From: Methylomarinum sp965277025
GTDB lineage: Bacteria > Pseudomonadota > Gammaproteobacteria > Methylococcales > Methylomonadaceae
Direction: 5' to 3'
DNA length: 64,000 nucleotides
Assembly: GCA_965277025.1 (NCBI GenBank)
Contig: OZ255706.1
Coordinates: 2,418,001-2,482,000, forward strand
Part shown: positions 9,722-19,083 of the stretch, piece by piece
Layout of the letters: each line of letters begins with the position of its first letter
How positions within the stretch are numbered: the first letter of the stretch is position 1
Notes under the pieces: model-generated
Database searches by the model: none
What the model saw: the letters and a program-made list of their open reading frames with translations, nothing else
What the model was told of the DNA's origin: nothing
Program-made: the position numbers and the translations under genes

Positions 9722-10178
9722 TTTATCCCCCTTTTTGTATTTATTCTTGGTGGTTCTAGCCACTTTCAAAGAAGGACACGTCGCAAATTGTTTTTTAAAC
9801 AACTGATTCAAGACAGGAGAAACACTTAAACCATGATTCGGTACAGCGATAACATGAGTCTAAAATTTTCCATTGATGGTATTGAATTTTCAAAAAATAG
9901 AATTTTCGATGTATCCCATCTATAAACAGAAATCCAATGTTTGTTGAGCTGCATGCTGATTGTTAACGCCCAAGACTATGAAATTGATTCTGTGTTATTT
10001 GATGGAATGTTCAGAATACAAAACAATCTCAACGTTGTCGTGACCCAAATGGGTCAAAAAAACGAGAGGAAAAACCCCATCAATACTAACGTTATAGCTA
10101 AGCGGCTAAAATTATGATAGATTGTTTATATTGCGATTGATATACACTAGTTTCAATACACCATAATCACGGGATATC
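9722..10178. other. Spacer with no recognisable gene
   Basis: About 457 bp, A+T-rich, between the divergent starts of the truncated secreted protein and a small broken gene. It must hold the promoters of both. I see no convincing open frame, RNA gene or repeat. Confidence 0.5.
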
Positions 10179-11110
10179 ATGACGACGATTTCAGAAGAAG
10201 TTGATTTACAAACACTATTTGGAACAGGCCCCAGGAAGCCCGGCAATCTGAAAACAATTTTTATCTAGATTGAACGTAACTACTCAGCGTATTTTACCAA
10301 AAGCATCAGGTCACTGAGTAAATTCCGGTAATTTCCCCTTAAATACCAGTACCAACGCTTCAGAGGCACTGACATGATGTTTACGACAAGTGGATAGATA
10401 TCCCCGAATACGGCAGAAGGTGATGGCACCCTGCTCACTCCTGAAACACCCCGATATTTTTTGCTGCACCCTGGTCATGCGGATATCATTCTCACCGGGA
10501 TTATTAGTAAATGGCACATCTATTTCTCTCATAAAGCGTAAGACATCATCCTGGTAATTGATCAGCCGTTCCAGTAAGTTTCTGGATTTACTGCGCTTGA
10601 GGCGCCCACGTTTGGGTTTACCGGGCAACGGGGTTGGTGGCGGACATTCAATTTGTGCTTTCTCTAATAAATCTCGATATCGTCGTCGATAACAGGCCGC
10701 TTTTCTTGCTTCAAGCTTCCCCCCTGCATCATCGACGACCTGATTGATCTTTTTTAACCGGGTTTCCATTTCTTTGGCCCACTGCTGTCCATCCTGCTCC
10801 CGGGCACGGGTCAGTTCACGCAGATGATGCGCATTGCACAAGGCATGAGTGAAGGGGGACTTGTAGTAAGGCTTCCAGTGATCGTGGCATAAAATGCCAT
10901 GAAAGTCAGGCAGGATGCCAATGACATCCATCGCTTCCTTGCCCCGTTTTACATGGGGAAAATAATGTGTCCATAAATCATTAGAAGCACAATGCAACCA
11001 GTACCTGGCGCCATTGATGTTAATGCCCGTTTCATCGGCATGTACAACAGAAGCTGCCGCCAGTCTTTGCTTGCAAATCGGCTCAAAGGATGCCAGCTTC
11101 TCAAAGGCTA

Positions 11111-12422
11111 GTGCAAACAAGCGCAAGTTCTCACTCTATTGAGTAAGTGGCTTAGCCTGATACGTCCACCGAAAAGGCTTAGCCATGGTTTCATTGAAAT
11201 ATTTTATGAAATCCGCTATTTTTTTGTTTAAATCCTCTTTAGATTTAAAGTTGCCGCGCCGGATTACTTTACGCATTAAAATAGAAAACCAGATCTCTAT
11301 CTGATTAAGCCATGAACAATGCTTAGGGGTAAAATGAAAAACAACAGGATGGTTTGAGTTAGTCAAAAAAGCAGTACGACTTTCCATTGATTTCAAAATA
11401 CCCTCTTTTCCTTTAACCCCTGATTCTCCTGAATACGAAATTTTTTCGGCAATTAATCGAACCACCGATTCTGAACAATGTGTATTGAGATTATCCATGA
11501 CTAAATGCCAATGGGTTTGTTTGGGTTGTTGATGAAAAAGCAGGTTCAAAAACCCGGCAAAATCTTGCTCTGTTCGAGTTTCTCCTATACTTCCCATTAC
11601 TTCTCCCGTGGCCACATCAAAACCTGCAATCAAGGTCTGGGTACCATGTCGAATATATTCAAATTCTTGTCGCTCAATTTTTCCTTTCTTCATCGGCAAT
11701 ATCTGCGCTGCTCGCTCTAAAGCTTGAATCCCTGTCATTTCATCAATCGAAATCGTTTTGATGCCTTGCTCTTCCCGCTCCAAAGCCCGTTGGTAGGTTT
11801 CGCAAATATCTTGACACCTCTCGTCGAAGTATTCATCTTTTTTTGCCGTCAACCAGCCTTTCATCCGGTGGGGTTGCAGGTCCGCTTCTTTTTAAAAAGC
11901 GCCCAACAGAGCGCTGTGAAATATAATCAACAATGCCCCGTTTTATCGCTTCATCGGCTATTTCTTGTTGCGTCCAATGAGTGATCTGGCGTTGACTATC
12001 CTCTGGGCGTTCGCAGGCTATCGCGATAATGCTGCAAATTTGCTCCGCCGTATAGATAGCAGGCGCACCGCTTCGCGGTGCATCTTGAAGCCGGGCTAAA
12101 GGATTTTCTTGTTCACTGTTCTGTAACCAGCGTTTTCGCCAATTTTGAACAGTTGTCCGTCCAATTTTTAACTGGCGCATGGTTTCATGTACACTAATGC
12201 CTTCATCTGCCAACAATATAATACGGCAACGTGTCACCAAATTCTGAGGACTTGTATGTTTACGCACTGTGCCTTGCAATAACGTGCGTTGTTCTTCTGT
12301 TAAACTGATTGGGGCTGCTGTTAGACGTGGCATGATATCACCTGCTGAATTTAATATAGTATTATTCAGCATATTACAATATATTCCTCATAAATAGCAT
12401 TGGTGTTTTCGCTTATGTGCAC
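11111..12422 (-). mobile_element. IS630-family element inside IS66 copy 2
   Basis: The ends are related inverted repeats (GTGCAAACAAGCGCAAG and GTGCACATAAGCGAAAA), flanked on both sides by TA (11109-11110 and 12423-12424), the hallmark duplication of IS630/Tc1-mariner elements. Length is 1312 bp. The same IS66 position is occupied in a second IS66::IS630 copy near 52.4 kb. Confidence 0.92.
11136..12372 (-). CDS. IS630 transposase made from two overlapping frames
   Basis: The upstream frame (12372-11833, 179 residues) holds the helix-turn-helix DNA-binding region, including ISVHETMRQLKIGRTTVQNW. The downstream frame (to 11136) holds the DDE core: D in TISIDEMTGIQ, D in LVMDNLNTH, E in CSWLNQIEIWFSIL. 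The two overlap at a run of seven A residues (GGCAAAAAAAGAT), where a +1 (or -2) slip moves ribosomes from the first frame to the second. Programmed frameshifting at A-runs is known in IS630 elements, and the same arrangement is conserved in the copy at 50 kb, so I treat it as one functional gene rather than a broken one. Confidence 0.82.
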
Positions 12423-13614
12423 TAGTTGATTGAAATTAACCAACGAACCTTCACTGATGGGGATCTGTAATTGATCGGAAAAATAATCCTTGATGCGCTG
12501 GCAGGGCAATAATTGGTACTGCGAAAGATACACGGCGTGCGCCTTGAGTTGGTCACCATATTGCACGGCTTTTGTTACGCCCTCGGGAAAAGGAGCAACA
12601 AACCGACGACCTTGTTCATCGATAAGCCTTTGCGCACGATATTCCGTCACAATCCGTGAAATATCAATATCAAATACCTGCCGGGGTTCAAAGCCATCTG
12701 CCGTGTAGCTTCCGGCTGGCAAGGTACGGCGATCAATCTTGATGGAGATAACGTCATCGGGATCATCGACTTTAACCAGCGTGGTGCCAATATGCCCTTT
12801 CTGTCCACCACCTGGTTTTTTTGATCCAGCCCGTGCTTTCCTTTTACGATCAGGATCACTTGATGGCGGCCTGGAACTGTTACTGCTGTTAAGTCCGAGC
12901 CGATGCATCAAGAGCGTGACCAGCAACAACAATATCTCCAGCGAAGACCGCAGCGCCGGAGATAAATCGGCTTCATCTTCAATCAGCTGCCGGGCATTGG
13001 TAATGGCAGCCTCTACATCAATGGAATCAATCTTCAATGAAACGGCCTGTGGGTTTAAGTACAGGACTCTTGTCTCATGGCTTTTGAAATACGAATTTTT
13101 GCCTCTGTGTTGCCCGTCATCGTATTTTAGAAATGCACGGCAGCAGGGCTATCGGGCATTGCTTATAAGGCAACACGCCTCAACTAACGCAGGCTAATAC
13201 AGTAAACCTCTTGCGCCAGGTGTTGCCGTTAGAAAATCAAAAATAACGCTAAAATCGTGTCAAGCAGTTTTTTTACTTATTTACGCTGAGTAGCTACGAT
13301 TGAACAAGCAATTCAACACAGATTCCGCTGCGTTATTCATCAGCCATTCTTCTTCTACTAAGACAGAAAATCATCTTCTGTATAGTGATCGAATAACAGG
13401 AAGACTTTTAAACGAATCTCAACATTCTTTATTGATTCCCGATGCTTTCAGCCAGTTTCTCAGTCAGAATCACTATCATGTGTATTTCAATCCTTCCGAC
13501 AGTTTTCTGACATCCATTAAAAAAGCTAATGTTTCCAGACCGAGAACCCTATAGTGGACCCCGTAATCCGGACAATAGTTTAAACTATGACTATTGAAAA
13601 AAGAGGTACAAAAA

Positions 13615-13908
13615 ATGAGCGAAAAAAAACGGAAAACCTTTAGCGGGGCGCAAAAGGCCAAAATCGCGCTGGAAGCGGTTAAGAACATCAAAACGATCAA
13701 TGAGATTGCTCAAGAGAATGAAGTCCATCCATCTCAGGTAAGCCAATGGAAAAAGGAACTGTTGGCCAATGCGGGAAGCCTGTTTGAAGGCAAACGCGGG
13801 CCGAAAGCGGTGAAGGCGCAAGACAATCCGGACCGTCTGTACGCCAAAATCGGGCAGTTGAATATGGAACTGGATTGGCTTAAAAAAAAGTCCGGGATCA
13901 GCCTATGA
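13615..13908 (+). CDS. IS3 OrfA, helix-turn-helix subunit
   Basis: A 97-residue protein starting at the ATG at 13615, with a GAGGT ribosome binding site 8 nt upstream. It contains the transposase_8 helix-turn-helix (INEIAQENEVHPSQVSQW, about residues 27-44) and a C-terminal coiled coil (LYAKIGQLNMELDWLKKK). It ends with an ATGA overlap with OrfB, which suggests translational coupling or a -1 shift to make the OrfAB transposase. Confidence 0.9.
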   Translation: MSEKKRKTFSGAQKAKIALEAVKNIKTINEIAQENEVHPSQVSQWKKELLANAGSLFEGKRGPKAVKAQDNPDRLYAKIGQLNMELDWLKKKSGISL

Positions 13909-14825
13909 TCACGCGTCAAAGCTGGGTGGATCAAAAAGATGAGTTGGCGTTAAGTCGGCAATGCCAGTTATTGAACGTTACCCGCTCAGTAATCCATGAA
14001 CAGAAAAAACGCCAACAACAGCCGGTGTCTGCTGAAGATCAGCAACTGTTGCGGTTGCTCGACGAAGAATATAGCCGGCATCCTTTTTATGGCTCACGCC
14101 GTATGACAAAGTATTTACGCGGCCTTAACCATCAGGTCAACCGCAAACGGGTTCAGCGGCTGATGCGCATACTGGGGCTGGTCGGCATGGCGCCGGGCCC
14201 GAACACCAGTAAGCCGCATCCTGAGCATAAAGTCTATCCCTATCTGTTAAGAGGCGTCGAGGTGACACGCCCCAACCAGGTTTGGAGTACCGACATCACC
14301 TATATCCGGCTGCCGCAAGGATTTGTTTATCTGGTGGCCATCATGGATTGGTACAGCCGAAAAGTATTGGCATGGCAACTTTCCAATACCATGGACAGCG
14401 CGTTTTGCGTAAATTGTCTGGAGCAGGCCATCAAGACCTATGGCACACCGGAGATATTTAATACCGACCAGGGCGCACAGTTCACCAGCGCGGACTTCAC
14501 CGGGGTATTGAGTCAGCATGGCGTGACCATCAGCATGGATGGCCGGGGACGGGCCTTGGACAATATCTTTGTTGAACGACTCTGGCGCACAGTGAAATAT
14601 GAAGAAGTTTATTTGAAGCAATACGGCAACCTGCAAGCACTGTCAGCGGGGTTGACGGACTACTTTGCCTTTTACAACAGCGAACGACCGCATCAGTCGT
14701 TAGGCTATGAAACGCCAGACAGGGTTTATCAATTCGCCACGGGGGGTGGCGCTAAAATCGTGGATAAATATAATGCCGGCACTGCCAAGCAGACGCCGGG
14801 TGAAAATATGGGCCAGAGCCATTGA
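13905..14825 (+). CDS. IS3 OrfB, integrase-core transposase
   Basis: A 306-residue DDE protein. An HTH_21-like region (LLRLLDEEYSRHPFYGSRRM) precedes the rve core, whose catalytic residues are D in VWSTDITYIRL, D in FNTDQGAQFTS and E in NIFVERLWRTVKYEEVY. It is intact, and its protein sequence is identical to the copy on the opposite strand at 46550-47470. Confidence 0.92.
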   Translation: MITRQSWVDQKDELALSRQCQLLNVTRSVIHEQKKRQQQPVSAEDQQLLRLLDEEYSRHPFYGSRRMTKYLRGLNHQVNRKRVQRLMRILGLVGMAPGPNTSKPHPEHKVYPYLLRGVEVTRPNQVWSTDITYIRLPQGFVYLVAIMDWYSRKVLAWQLSNTMDSAFCVNCLEQAIKTYGTPEIFNTDQGAQFTSADFTGVLSQHGVTISMDGRGRALDNIFVERLWRTVKYEEVYLKQYGNLQALSAGLTDYFAFYNSERPHQSLGYETPDRVYQFATGGGAKIVDKYNAGTAKQTPGENMGQSH

Positions 14826-15027
14826 GCCTGACTGTTATGAGGGTTCTATCTTAAATTCTCTAATAATTTGTCTGGACAATGGGGTCCACTTTACTATTTA
14901 AGCCAATTGCTGTCAGCAATAAAGCTGAGATTGTTTTTACAAGTTACAGATACTGAGCACGCAGGGAAAAATTTACTGTAGCTTTTGATGGTTTTTTAAA
15001 TAGCCGGAGATTATCTTCCAGCAGAAA

Positions 15028-16002
15028 TCAATCTACTGTAACGTTCAATTCCTTAGGCATAATAAACTGTCCAAAAGCTCGACTGCCCTCATTGACAGGA
15101 ATAGTCTTAATGACTATTAATTGCACTGTATCAATCACTGACACGGTTCCATCCATCCAATTAGCCACATAAACTAAGCGATCATTACTGTCGGTAGCAA
15201 TGCCTTCCGGTTTTTCCCCCACCTCGATCTGCTTCATTTCAGTCAGTGTTTTTGTGTTGATAACAGAAACTGTACTGTCATCCTGATTGGTGACAAACAA
15301 AAGTGAGTCGCGCTGTGCCAAAGTAACAGCATAAGGTCTGGCGCCAACCTTGATATGTTTAATTCGTTTTAAATGTTCAGGTTGTAGTACAGTCACATCA
15401 TCACTTTCGACATTAGCGGTATAAATCCTCGAGCCATCTGAGGAAACGGTAATACCAAAAGGATGCTCGCCCGTTTTAGTGGTATTTCTGAGTTTATAGT
15501 TTGTCAAATCAATTTGCGATAATGTATCATCCATGCGATTGGCCACATAGAGCCAGTGATTATCGGGGCTGACCATCATTCCCGAGGGAGACTTTCCAAC
15601 TTTAATGGTATGAATACGCTCAAAATTTTGCGTCAAATAGATATCTACAGTATTTTCATACCAGTCAGCGAGAAACAATCTTTTCCCTACTTGATCGACC
15701 GCTATACCGAGTGATGCACCTCGCCCATCCACATGGCGATTGACTGTTAAGGCGTTTGCGTCAATTACGGCAAATCCACCACCTTCCGGAGTACTGATAT
15801 AAGCTTGTTCAAGTTGTGGGTTCACAGCAACACCGGCTGGTTTTCCAGAAACAGTAATGGTTTTGATCACCACATTGTCACTGGTATCAATCACTGAAAC
15901 ATTATTATCCAGTTGATTGCTTATAAATGCATAGCCACCCGCTATAGTCTGACCGGTTACAAAAAATAGCAGCGCAATACTAACAATCAGGTAATTGATC
16001 AT
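15028..16002 (-). CDS. Secreted YVTN beta-propeller protein
   Basis: A 324-residue protein with an N-terminal signal peptide (LIVSIALLFFVTGQTIA) followed by about seven repeats of the YVTN type, for example LYVANRMDDTLSQID, IYTANVESDDVTVL and VYVANWMDGTVSVID. This spacing of about 42 residues forms a beta-propeller. Proteins of this class occur near periplasmic quinoprotein (PQQ) alcohol dehydrogenase systems, where they may bind cofactors or partner proteins; no enzymatic residues are evident. It is transcribed in the same direction as, and 80 bp downstream of, the MxaD-like gene, so a joint role in the periplasm is likely (inference). The short spacer 14957-15027 holds nothing visible. Confidence 0.85.
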   Translation of the reverse strand: MINYLIVSIALLFFVTGQTIAGGYAFISNQLDNNVSVIDTSDNVVIKTITVSGKPAGVAVNPQLEQAYISTPEGGGFAVIDANALTVNRHVDGRGASLGIAVDQVGKRLFLADWYENTVDIYLTQNFERIHTIKVGKSPSGMMVSPDNHWLYVANRMDDTLSQIDLTNYKLRNTTKTGEHPFGITVSSDGSRIYTANVESDDVTVLQPEHLKRIKHIKVGARPYAVTLAQRDSLLFVTNQDDSTVSVINTKTLTEMKQIEVGEKPEGIATDSNDRLVYVANWMDGTVSVIDTVQLIVIKTIPVNEGSRAFGQFIMPKELNVTVD

Positions 16003-16082
16003 AAAAACTAAAGGGCTGTGGAAAGGAGTTTGAACAAGATAACCCCTGCAAAGACAGCAGGGGTTGAGAAATGAATACGTTT

Positions 16083-16685
16083 TTAACGTTTAATGACAAT
16101 TTTAACGTCAGAATCAGAAACCTTGTCATCAAATTTCTTGGCCAAATTGACCAAACCACTGATCAATACCTTCTTGACGGCTTCATCGGCAGCTTCTTCA
16201 TTCAATTCTTCAGGTGGGTTGTTATTGACATAAGCACGGTAATAAGTTGCTACCCATTTAACTTCAGATTTGCCACCTTTATCTTTAACAGAAATCGTTG
16301 CTGCATAGTTTGCAACCGGTAATACTGGAATATCTTCGTCCTGACCAGCATGATGAACAGTGCCAGAGGTGCTCATTTCAGTAATTTTATACTTATAAGA
16401 CATTTTATCGCCTTTATAAGCCTTTAAAACTTCCGTTATGGTTCCACCCTCTTTCAAAGTTAAAACACGCTCGGAACCTTTTTTATTACCTTCCTCACAT
16501 GCAACACTTTCAATCGCTGGATGCCAGGACATATCATCATAATTTTTGATGACTTCCCAAACCTTATCAGCCGGTGCATCAATAACGATGGTGGCCGTCA
16601 TTTTTGCACGGACAGGCCCATGACCGAATGCCGAACCAGTCACAAACAGTGCAATTAACGATACGAACAGCGAAATTTTCTTCAT
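16083..16685 (-). CDS. Periplasmic SRPBCC protein, MxaD-like
   Basis: The start at 16685 is chosen because a GAGGAAA ribosome binding site precedes it and the signal peptide (KKISLFVSLIALFVTGSAFG) begins there; the frame extends to 16748. The mature chain of about 180 residues has the START/polyketide-cyclase-like pattern: VIDAPADKVWEVIKNYDD, SWHPAI, then RVLTLKEGGTITEVL. This matches MxaD, a periplasmic protein reported to assist interaction of methanol dehydrogenase with its cytochrome. The resemblance is in length, signal peptide and motif order; a general SRPBCC protein cannot be excluded. The YVTN propeller gene follows. Confidence 0.65.
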   Translation of the reverse strand: MKKISLFVSLIALFVTGSAFGHGPVRAKMTATIVIDAPADKVWEVIKNYDDMSWHPAIESVACEEGNKKGSERVLTLKEGGTITEVLKAYKGDKMSYKYKITEMSTSGTVHHAGQDEDIPVLPVANYAATISVKDKGGKSEVKWVATYYRAYVNNNPPEELNEEAADEAVKKVLISGLVNLAKKFDDKVSDSDVKIVIKR

Positions 16686-16748
16686 ATGCTTTCCTCGTGA
16701 AATCAATTTAAACAAATCATTATAAAATAGTGCATGGTTTATAGCCAT

Positions 16749-17167
16749 ACACAGTATCCATTATAAAAACAACAATCAAGATTTCATGGCTTAAAAAGGA
16801 ATTATTCCTGATAACTGATGTTACGCAGATTTAGAACTATAACCGTTTAATAGGTAATCACTCCTTATACTGTCGTTCCCATGCCCTGCGTGGGAACGTA
16901 TGTGGTGACGCTCTGCGTCACGGAACGCAGGAGCGTTCCTGAACGGGTTCCCACGGAGACCGTGGGAACCATATGTTTCCTGTGCGACGGCCGGTGCATG
17001 AGAATAGAAACTGTAACCTTGGCAACGATTAACTATCATCAATCTGCATATATCTGTGGTTTCTTTTCTATTACTGTTACAGACGACGCATTTTTACCAC
17101 ATATGGTAGTTGTCTGCGTAACATCAGCTTATAATACAAGTTACTCTCTGAATAGTTGATGAACTGC
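16749..17167. other. Spacer upstream of mxaD-like gene, with hairpin cluster
   Basis: About 420 bp between the MxaD-like gene and the end of sbcB. The only structured part is the four-hairpin block listed separately at 16874-16970. Open frames crossing it are by-products of the palindromes. Confidence 0.6.
16874..16970. repeat. Block of four consecutive hairpins (REP/BIME-like)
   Basis: Four perfect stems follow one another: 16874-16898 (CGTTCCCA/TGGGAACG), 16905-16921 (GTGACGC/GCGTCAC), 16922-16939 (GGAACGC/GCGTTCC) and 16946-16970 (GGTTCCCAC/GTGGGAACC). A relative with GTTCCCAAGC/GCTTGGGAAC and a GCTCTGC hairpin lies at 61735-61781. GTTCCCAC-type palindromes of this kind are widespread in intergenic DNA of sulfur- and methane-oxidising gammaproteobacteria. 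Confidence 0.8.
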
Positions 17168-18610
17168 TTAAATTGTATAACCCCACTTCAACAAACGTTT
17201 TTCAACCCCTTCAGCAAACTCGCTCAATGCCCCGATTATATCCTGGGGGGCACCATCAATTTTTTTCAAGTACTGTTTGAACTCACTCAATGTCAACGAT
17301 GGCCCGACAGTTTTATCGGTAAAAACCTGATAACAATATTGACGCCATCGCTGCTGCTCTTTTTCAATCAGAATATTCGGATAATTTCGACCCTTGTATC
17401 TTAACAACATTTCTTCAAGCCTTGCATCCTGAAAGTCAAAATGCGCATGCGCCAGCTCCTCGGCTGGCATTGAGCGCAATCGTTCCATTTCCCGCTTGTC
17501 ATGAGGCGAAAAGAACCCACCTCGATATAACATCAAATCAGGGTCAGATTCTGTTTCATCAAAGCTTGACTCAAAAACCGCGCTAACTTTCTCAGCCAGT
17601 TCCGGTGCCTGAGTTAACTTTTGTAAATTACGCTCAGTCAATTCATTGTTCAACTGTAAGCGTTTTTCATCTTCACGCCGAATAACCGTCAATGGAGCCA
17701 GAATAGGACATTTATTGATATGTACGGTTTTCAGTGGAATTCGCTCGACTCCTTTGGGTAAATCCTCATTGCGGGTAAACAGCCGTCGCTGGATTTCTTC
17801 GACCGATAAATTCAGCGAATCATTAGGGTTAACCGATAAATCATAAACAATGACACCATTATTGTTAGTCGGATGTTGCGCTAACGGGACGACAACAGCC
17901 AAACATTTTTTTCTGCTCGAATACATGCCTGATACATGAACCAGCGGGATCATTTCTCCAAGCTTTAATAACTTACTCACTTCAGTTTTAGAACGATGCT
18001 GCCAGAAAAACTGATAAAGTTTTGGCTGTTTATCTTTAATCAATTGAGCTACAGCAATAGTTGCATAAACATCGGACAACGCATCGTGCGCCGCATCATG
18101 CTGAATGTGATTGGCTGTAGTCAAATCTTCCAGACGGAAGCTGGGAATCCCGGCTTCTTTTTCTGGCCAGACTATCCCGTCCGGCCTAAGAGCATATGTG
18201 GCTCTGACCAGGTCAATCAAGTCCCAACGAGAATTGCCGTTTTGCCATTCTCTGGCATAGGGGTCATAAAAGTTACGGTAAAAAAGATGACGCGTAACTT
18301 CATCATCAAAGCGGATGTTGTTATAACCAATCGTACAGGTATCAGGCTGGGATAATTGACCATGAATAATGTGAGCGAATTCGGCTTCGATAACTCCTTT
18401 TTCCTCAGCAATTTGCGGCGTTATCCCTGTAATCAGGCACGCTTCTGGGTGAGGCAAACAATCTTCTGCCGGTTGACAATAAAGCATAACCGGGTCATCG
18501 ATAATGTTGAAATCCAAATCGGTGCGGACCCCAGCGAATTGAACCGGCTTGTCGCGCTGGGGATCGGCACCAAAAGTTTCGTAGTCGTGCCAGAAAAGAG
18601 TTTGTGCCAC
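17168..18610 (-). CDS. sbcB: Exodeoxyribonuclease I (SbcB)
   Basis: A 480-residue 3'-5' exonuclease acting on single-stranded DNA in recombination and mismatch repair. The DEDDh residues are visible: D and E in HDYETFG near the N-terminus, D in YNNIRFDDEVTRH (about 106), and H and D in HDAAHDALSDVYATI (about 184-189). The C-terminal SH3-like and helical domains are present (VYDLSVNPNDSLNL, RFP-like end LSEFAEGVEKRLLKWGY). Length matches the family (about 475). The start is GTG at 18610. The upstream CBS gene ends 10 bp before, so the two are probably co-transcribed. Confidence 0.95.
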   Translation of the reverse strand: MAQTLFWHDYETFGADPQRDKPVQFAGVRTDLDFNIIDDPVMLYCQPAEDCLPHPEACLITGITPQIAEEKGVIEAEFAHIIHGQLSQPDTCTIGYNNIRFDDEVTRHLFYRNFYDPYAREWQNGNSRWDLIDLVRATYALRPDGIVWPEKEAGIPSFRLEDLTTANHIQHDAAHDALSDVYATIAVAQLIKDKQPKLYQFFWQHRSKTEVSKLLKLGEMIPLVHVSGMYSSRKKCLAVVVPLAQHPTNNNGVIVYDLSVNPNDSLNLSVEEIQRRLFTRNEDLPKGVERIPLKTVHINKCPILAPLTVIRREDEKRLQLNNELTERNLQKLTQAPELAEKVSAVFESSFDETESDPDLMLYRGGFFSPHDKREMERLRSMPAEELAHAHFDFQDARLEEMLLRYKGRNYPNILIEKEQQRWRQYCYQVFTDKTVGPSLTLSEFKQYLKKIDGAPQDIIGALSEFAEGVEKRLLKWGYTI

Positions 18611-18620
18611 AAAAGCTGCT

Positions 18621-19016
18621 TCAATAACTGGATACCAAGGCGCGGAGCACGTCGGTACGGCTTATTACGCCCACCAGTTTATCTTCATCCATTACCGGGA
18701 AGCTGCGCATGGCCGAATTCTGAAAACGTTCAGCCAGTTCAACTATATTATCTTCCGGGCTGACTGTTTCGATTCCAGTTGCCATAAACTCACCTACAGT
18801 TCCCCCCATATCCTGGTTATAAGCTGCATCAAGAACTACTTTAATACTATCTTTTTCCGAGAACATTCCAATTAAACGCCCTTCATCGTCAAGAACGGGG
18901 GCCGATGTTATTTTATGATCGAGAATTGCCTTAATAGCTGAAACAATACTAATATTCTTTTTCAGTGTAAAAACGTTTCTTGTCATGTAATCAGCAATGG
19001 TTAGCTTAGCCAGCAT
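18621..19016 (-). CDS. CBS-domain pair protein
   Basis: A 131-residue soluble protein made of two CBS motifs (about residues 8-60 and 72-128): VSAIKAILDHKITSAPVLDDEGRLIG in the first, LAERFQNSAMRSFPVMDEDKLVG in the second. Stand-alone CBS pairs bind adenosine nucleotides and act as energy or ligand sensors; the partner is unknown. It lies between nqrM and sbcB, all on the minus strand. Confidence 0.88.
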   Translation of the reverse strand: MLAKLTIADYMTRNVFTLKKNISIVSAIKAILDHKITSAPVLDDEGRLIGMFSEKDSIKVVLDAAYNQDMGGTVGEFMATGIETVSPEDNIVELAERFQNSAMRSFPVMDEDKLVGVISRTDVLRALVSSY

Positions 19017-19083
19017 ATATTTTCCTCATTATTTTTTTGTTAACCCTAAAAAACTCAGTCAAAAATAAAAGTTGTGTTCGATT

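Larger units (their letters stand above)
10311..13037 (-). pseudogene. IS66 transposase interrupted by IS630
   Basis: The N-terminal half is 13037-12425 and the C-terminal half about 11108-10311. Rejoined across the IS630 they give the full 470-residue protein with the GKLP segment that copy 1 lacks. The site of interruption is just before AFEKLASFEP, after the linker and before the first catalytic aspartate. The apparent extra residues at the junction (VHISENTNAIY on one side, MRLFAL on the other) are IS630 sequence. Confidence 0.9.
10276..13297 (-). mobile_element. IS66-family element, copy 2, carrying a nested IS630
   Basis: The ends are GTAACTACTCAGCGT and its near-complement (one mismatch, GTAGCTAC side). 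A perfect 8-bp target duplication GATTGAAC lies at 10268-10275 and 13298-13305, the size expected for IS66. The IS630 at 11111-12422 splits it, so its transposase is dead. Confidence 0.93.
13552..14893 (+). mobile_element. IS3-family element, copy 1, complete
   Basis: The 5' end starts TAGTGGACCCC and the 3' end finishes GGGGTCCACTTTA. A 3-bp duplication CTA lies at 13549-13551 and 14894-14896. It is supported by the fact that removing the element and one CTA restores an uninterrupted frame of the host gene. Length is 1342 bp with two genes. Confidence 0.88.
10179..14956 (+). pseudogene. Small gene of unknown function split into three by IS66 and IS3
   Basis: Removing the two IS elements and one copy of each target duplication rejoins 10179-10275, 13306-13551 and 14897-14956. 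The third segment continues the frame of the second exactly and ends in TGA at 14954-14956 (ending TSYRY). The first segment (MTTISEEVDLQTLFGTGPRK...) is open for 29 codons, then hits a TAG beside the IS66 target, and is one base out of phase with the second. So a small indel has also occurred, or the start is elsewhere. The product would be about 140 residues, soluble, without membrane segments. I do not recognise the family. The middle piece (13300-13551) should not be annotated as a separate gene. Confidence 0.65.

Noticed and set aside
9230..9811. 193-codon open frame as one gene
   Set aside because: Its last part is IS66 terminal sequence read in reverse; only the portion upstream of 9339 belongs to the host gene.
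11833..11864. Frameshift damage in the IS630 transposase
   Set aside because: The overlap at an A7 run is conserved in two copies and is the usual programmed-frameshift layout for IS630.
13300..13554. Independent 84-codon gene between IS66 and IS3
   Set aside because: It continues in frame beyond the IS3, and its apparent TTG start lies in the IS66 target duplication, so it is the middle of a split gene.
16821..17159. Small open frames over the hairpin block
   Set aside because: They exist on both strands because the sequence is palindromic, with no start signals.
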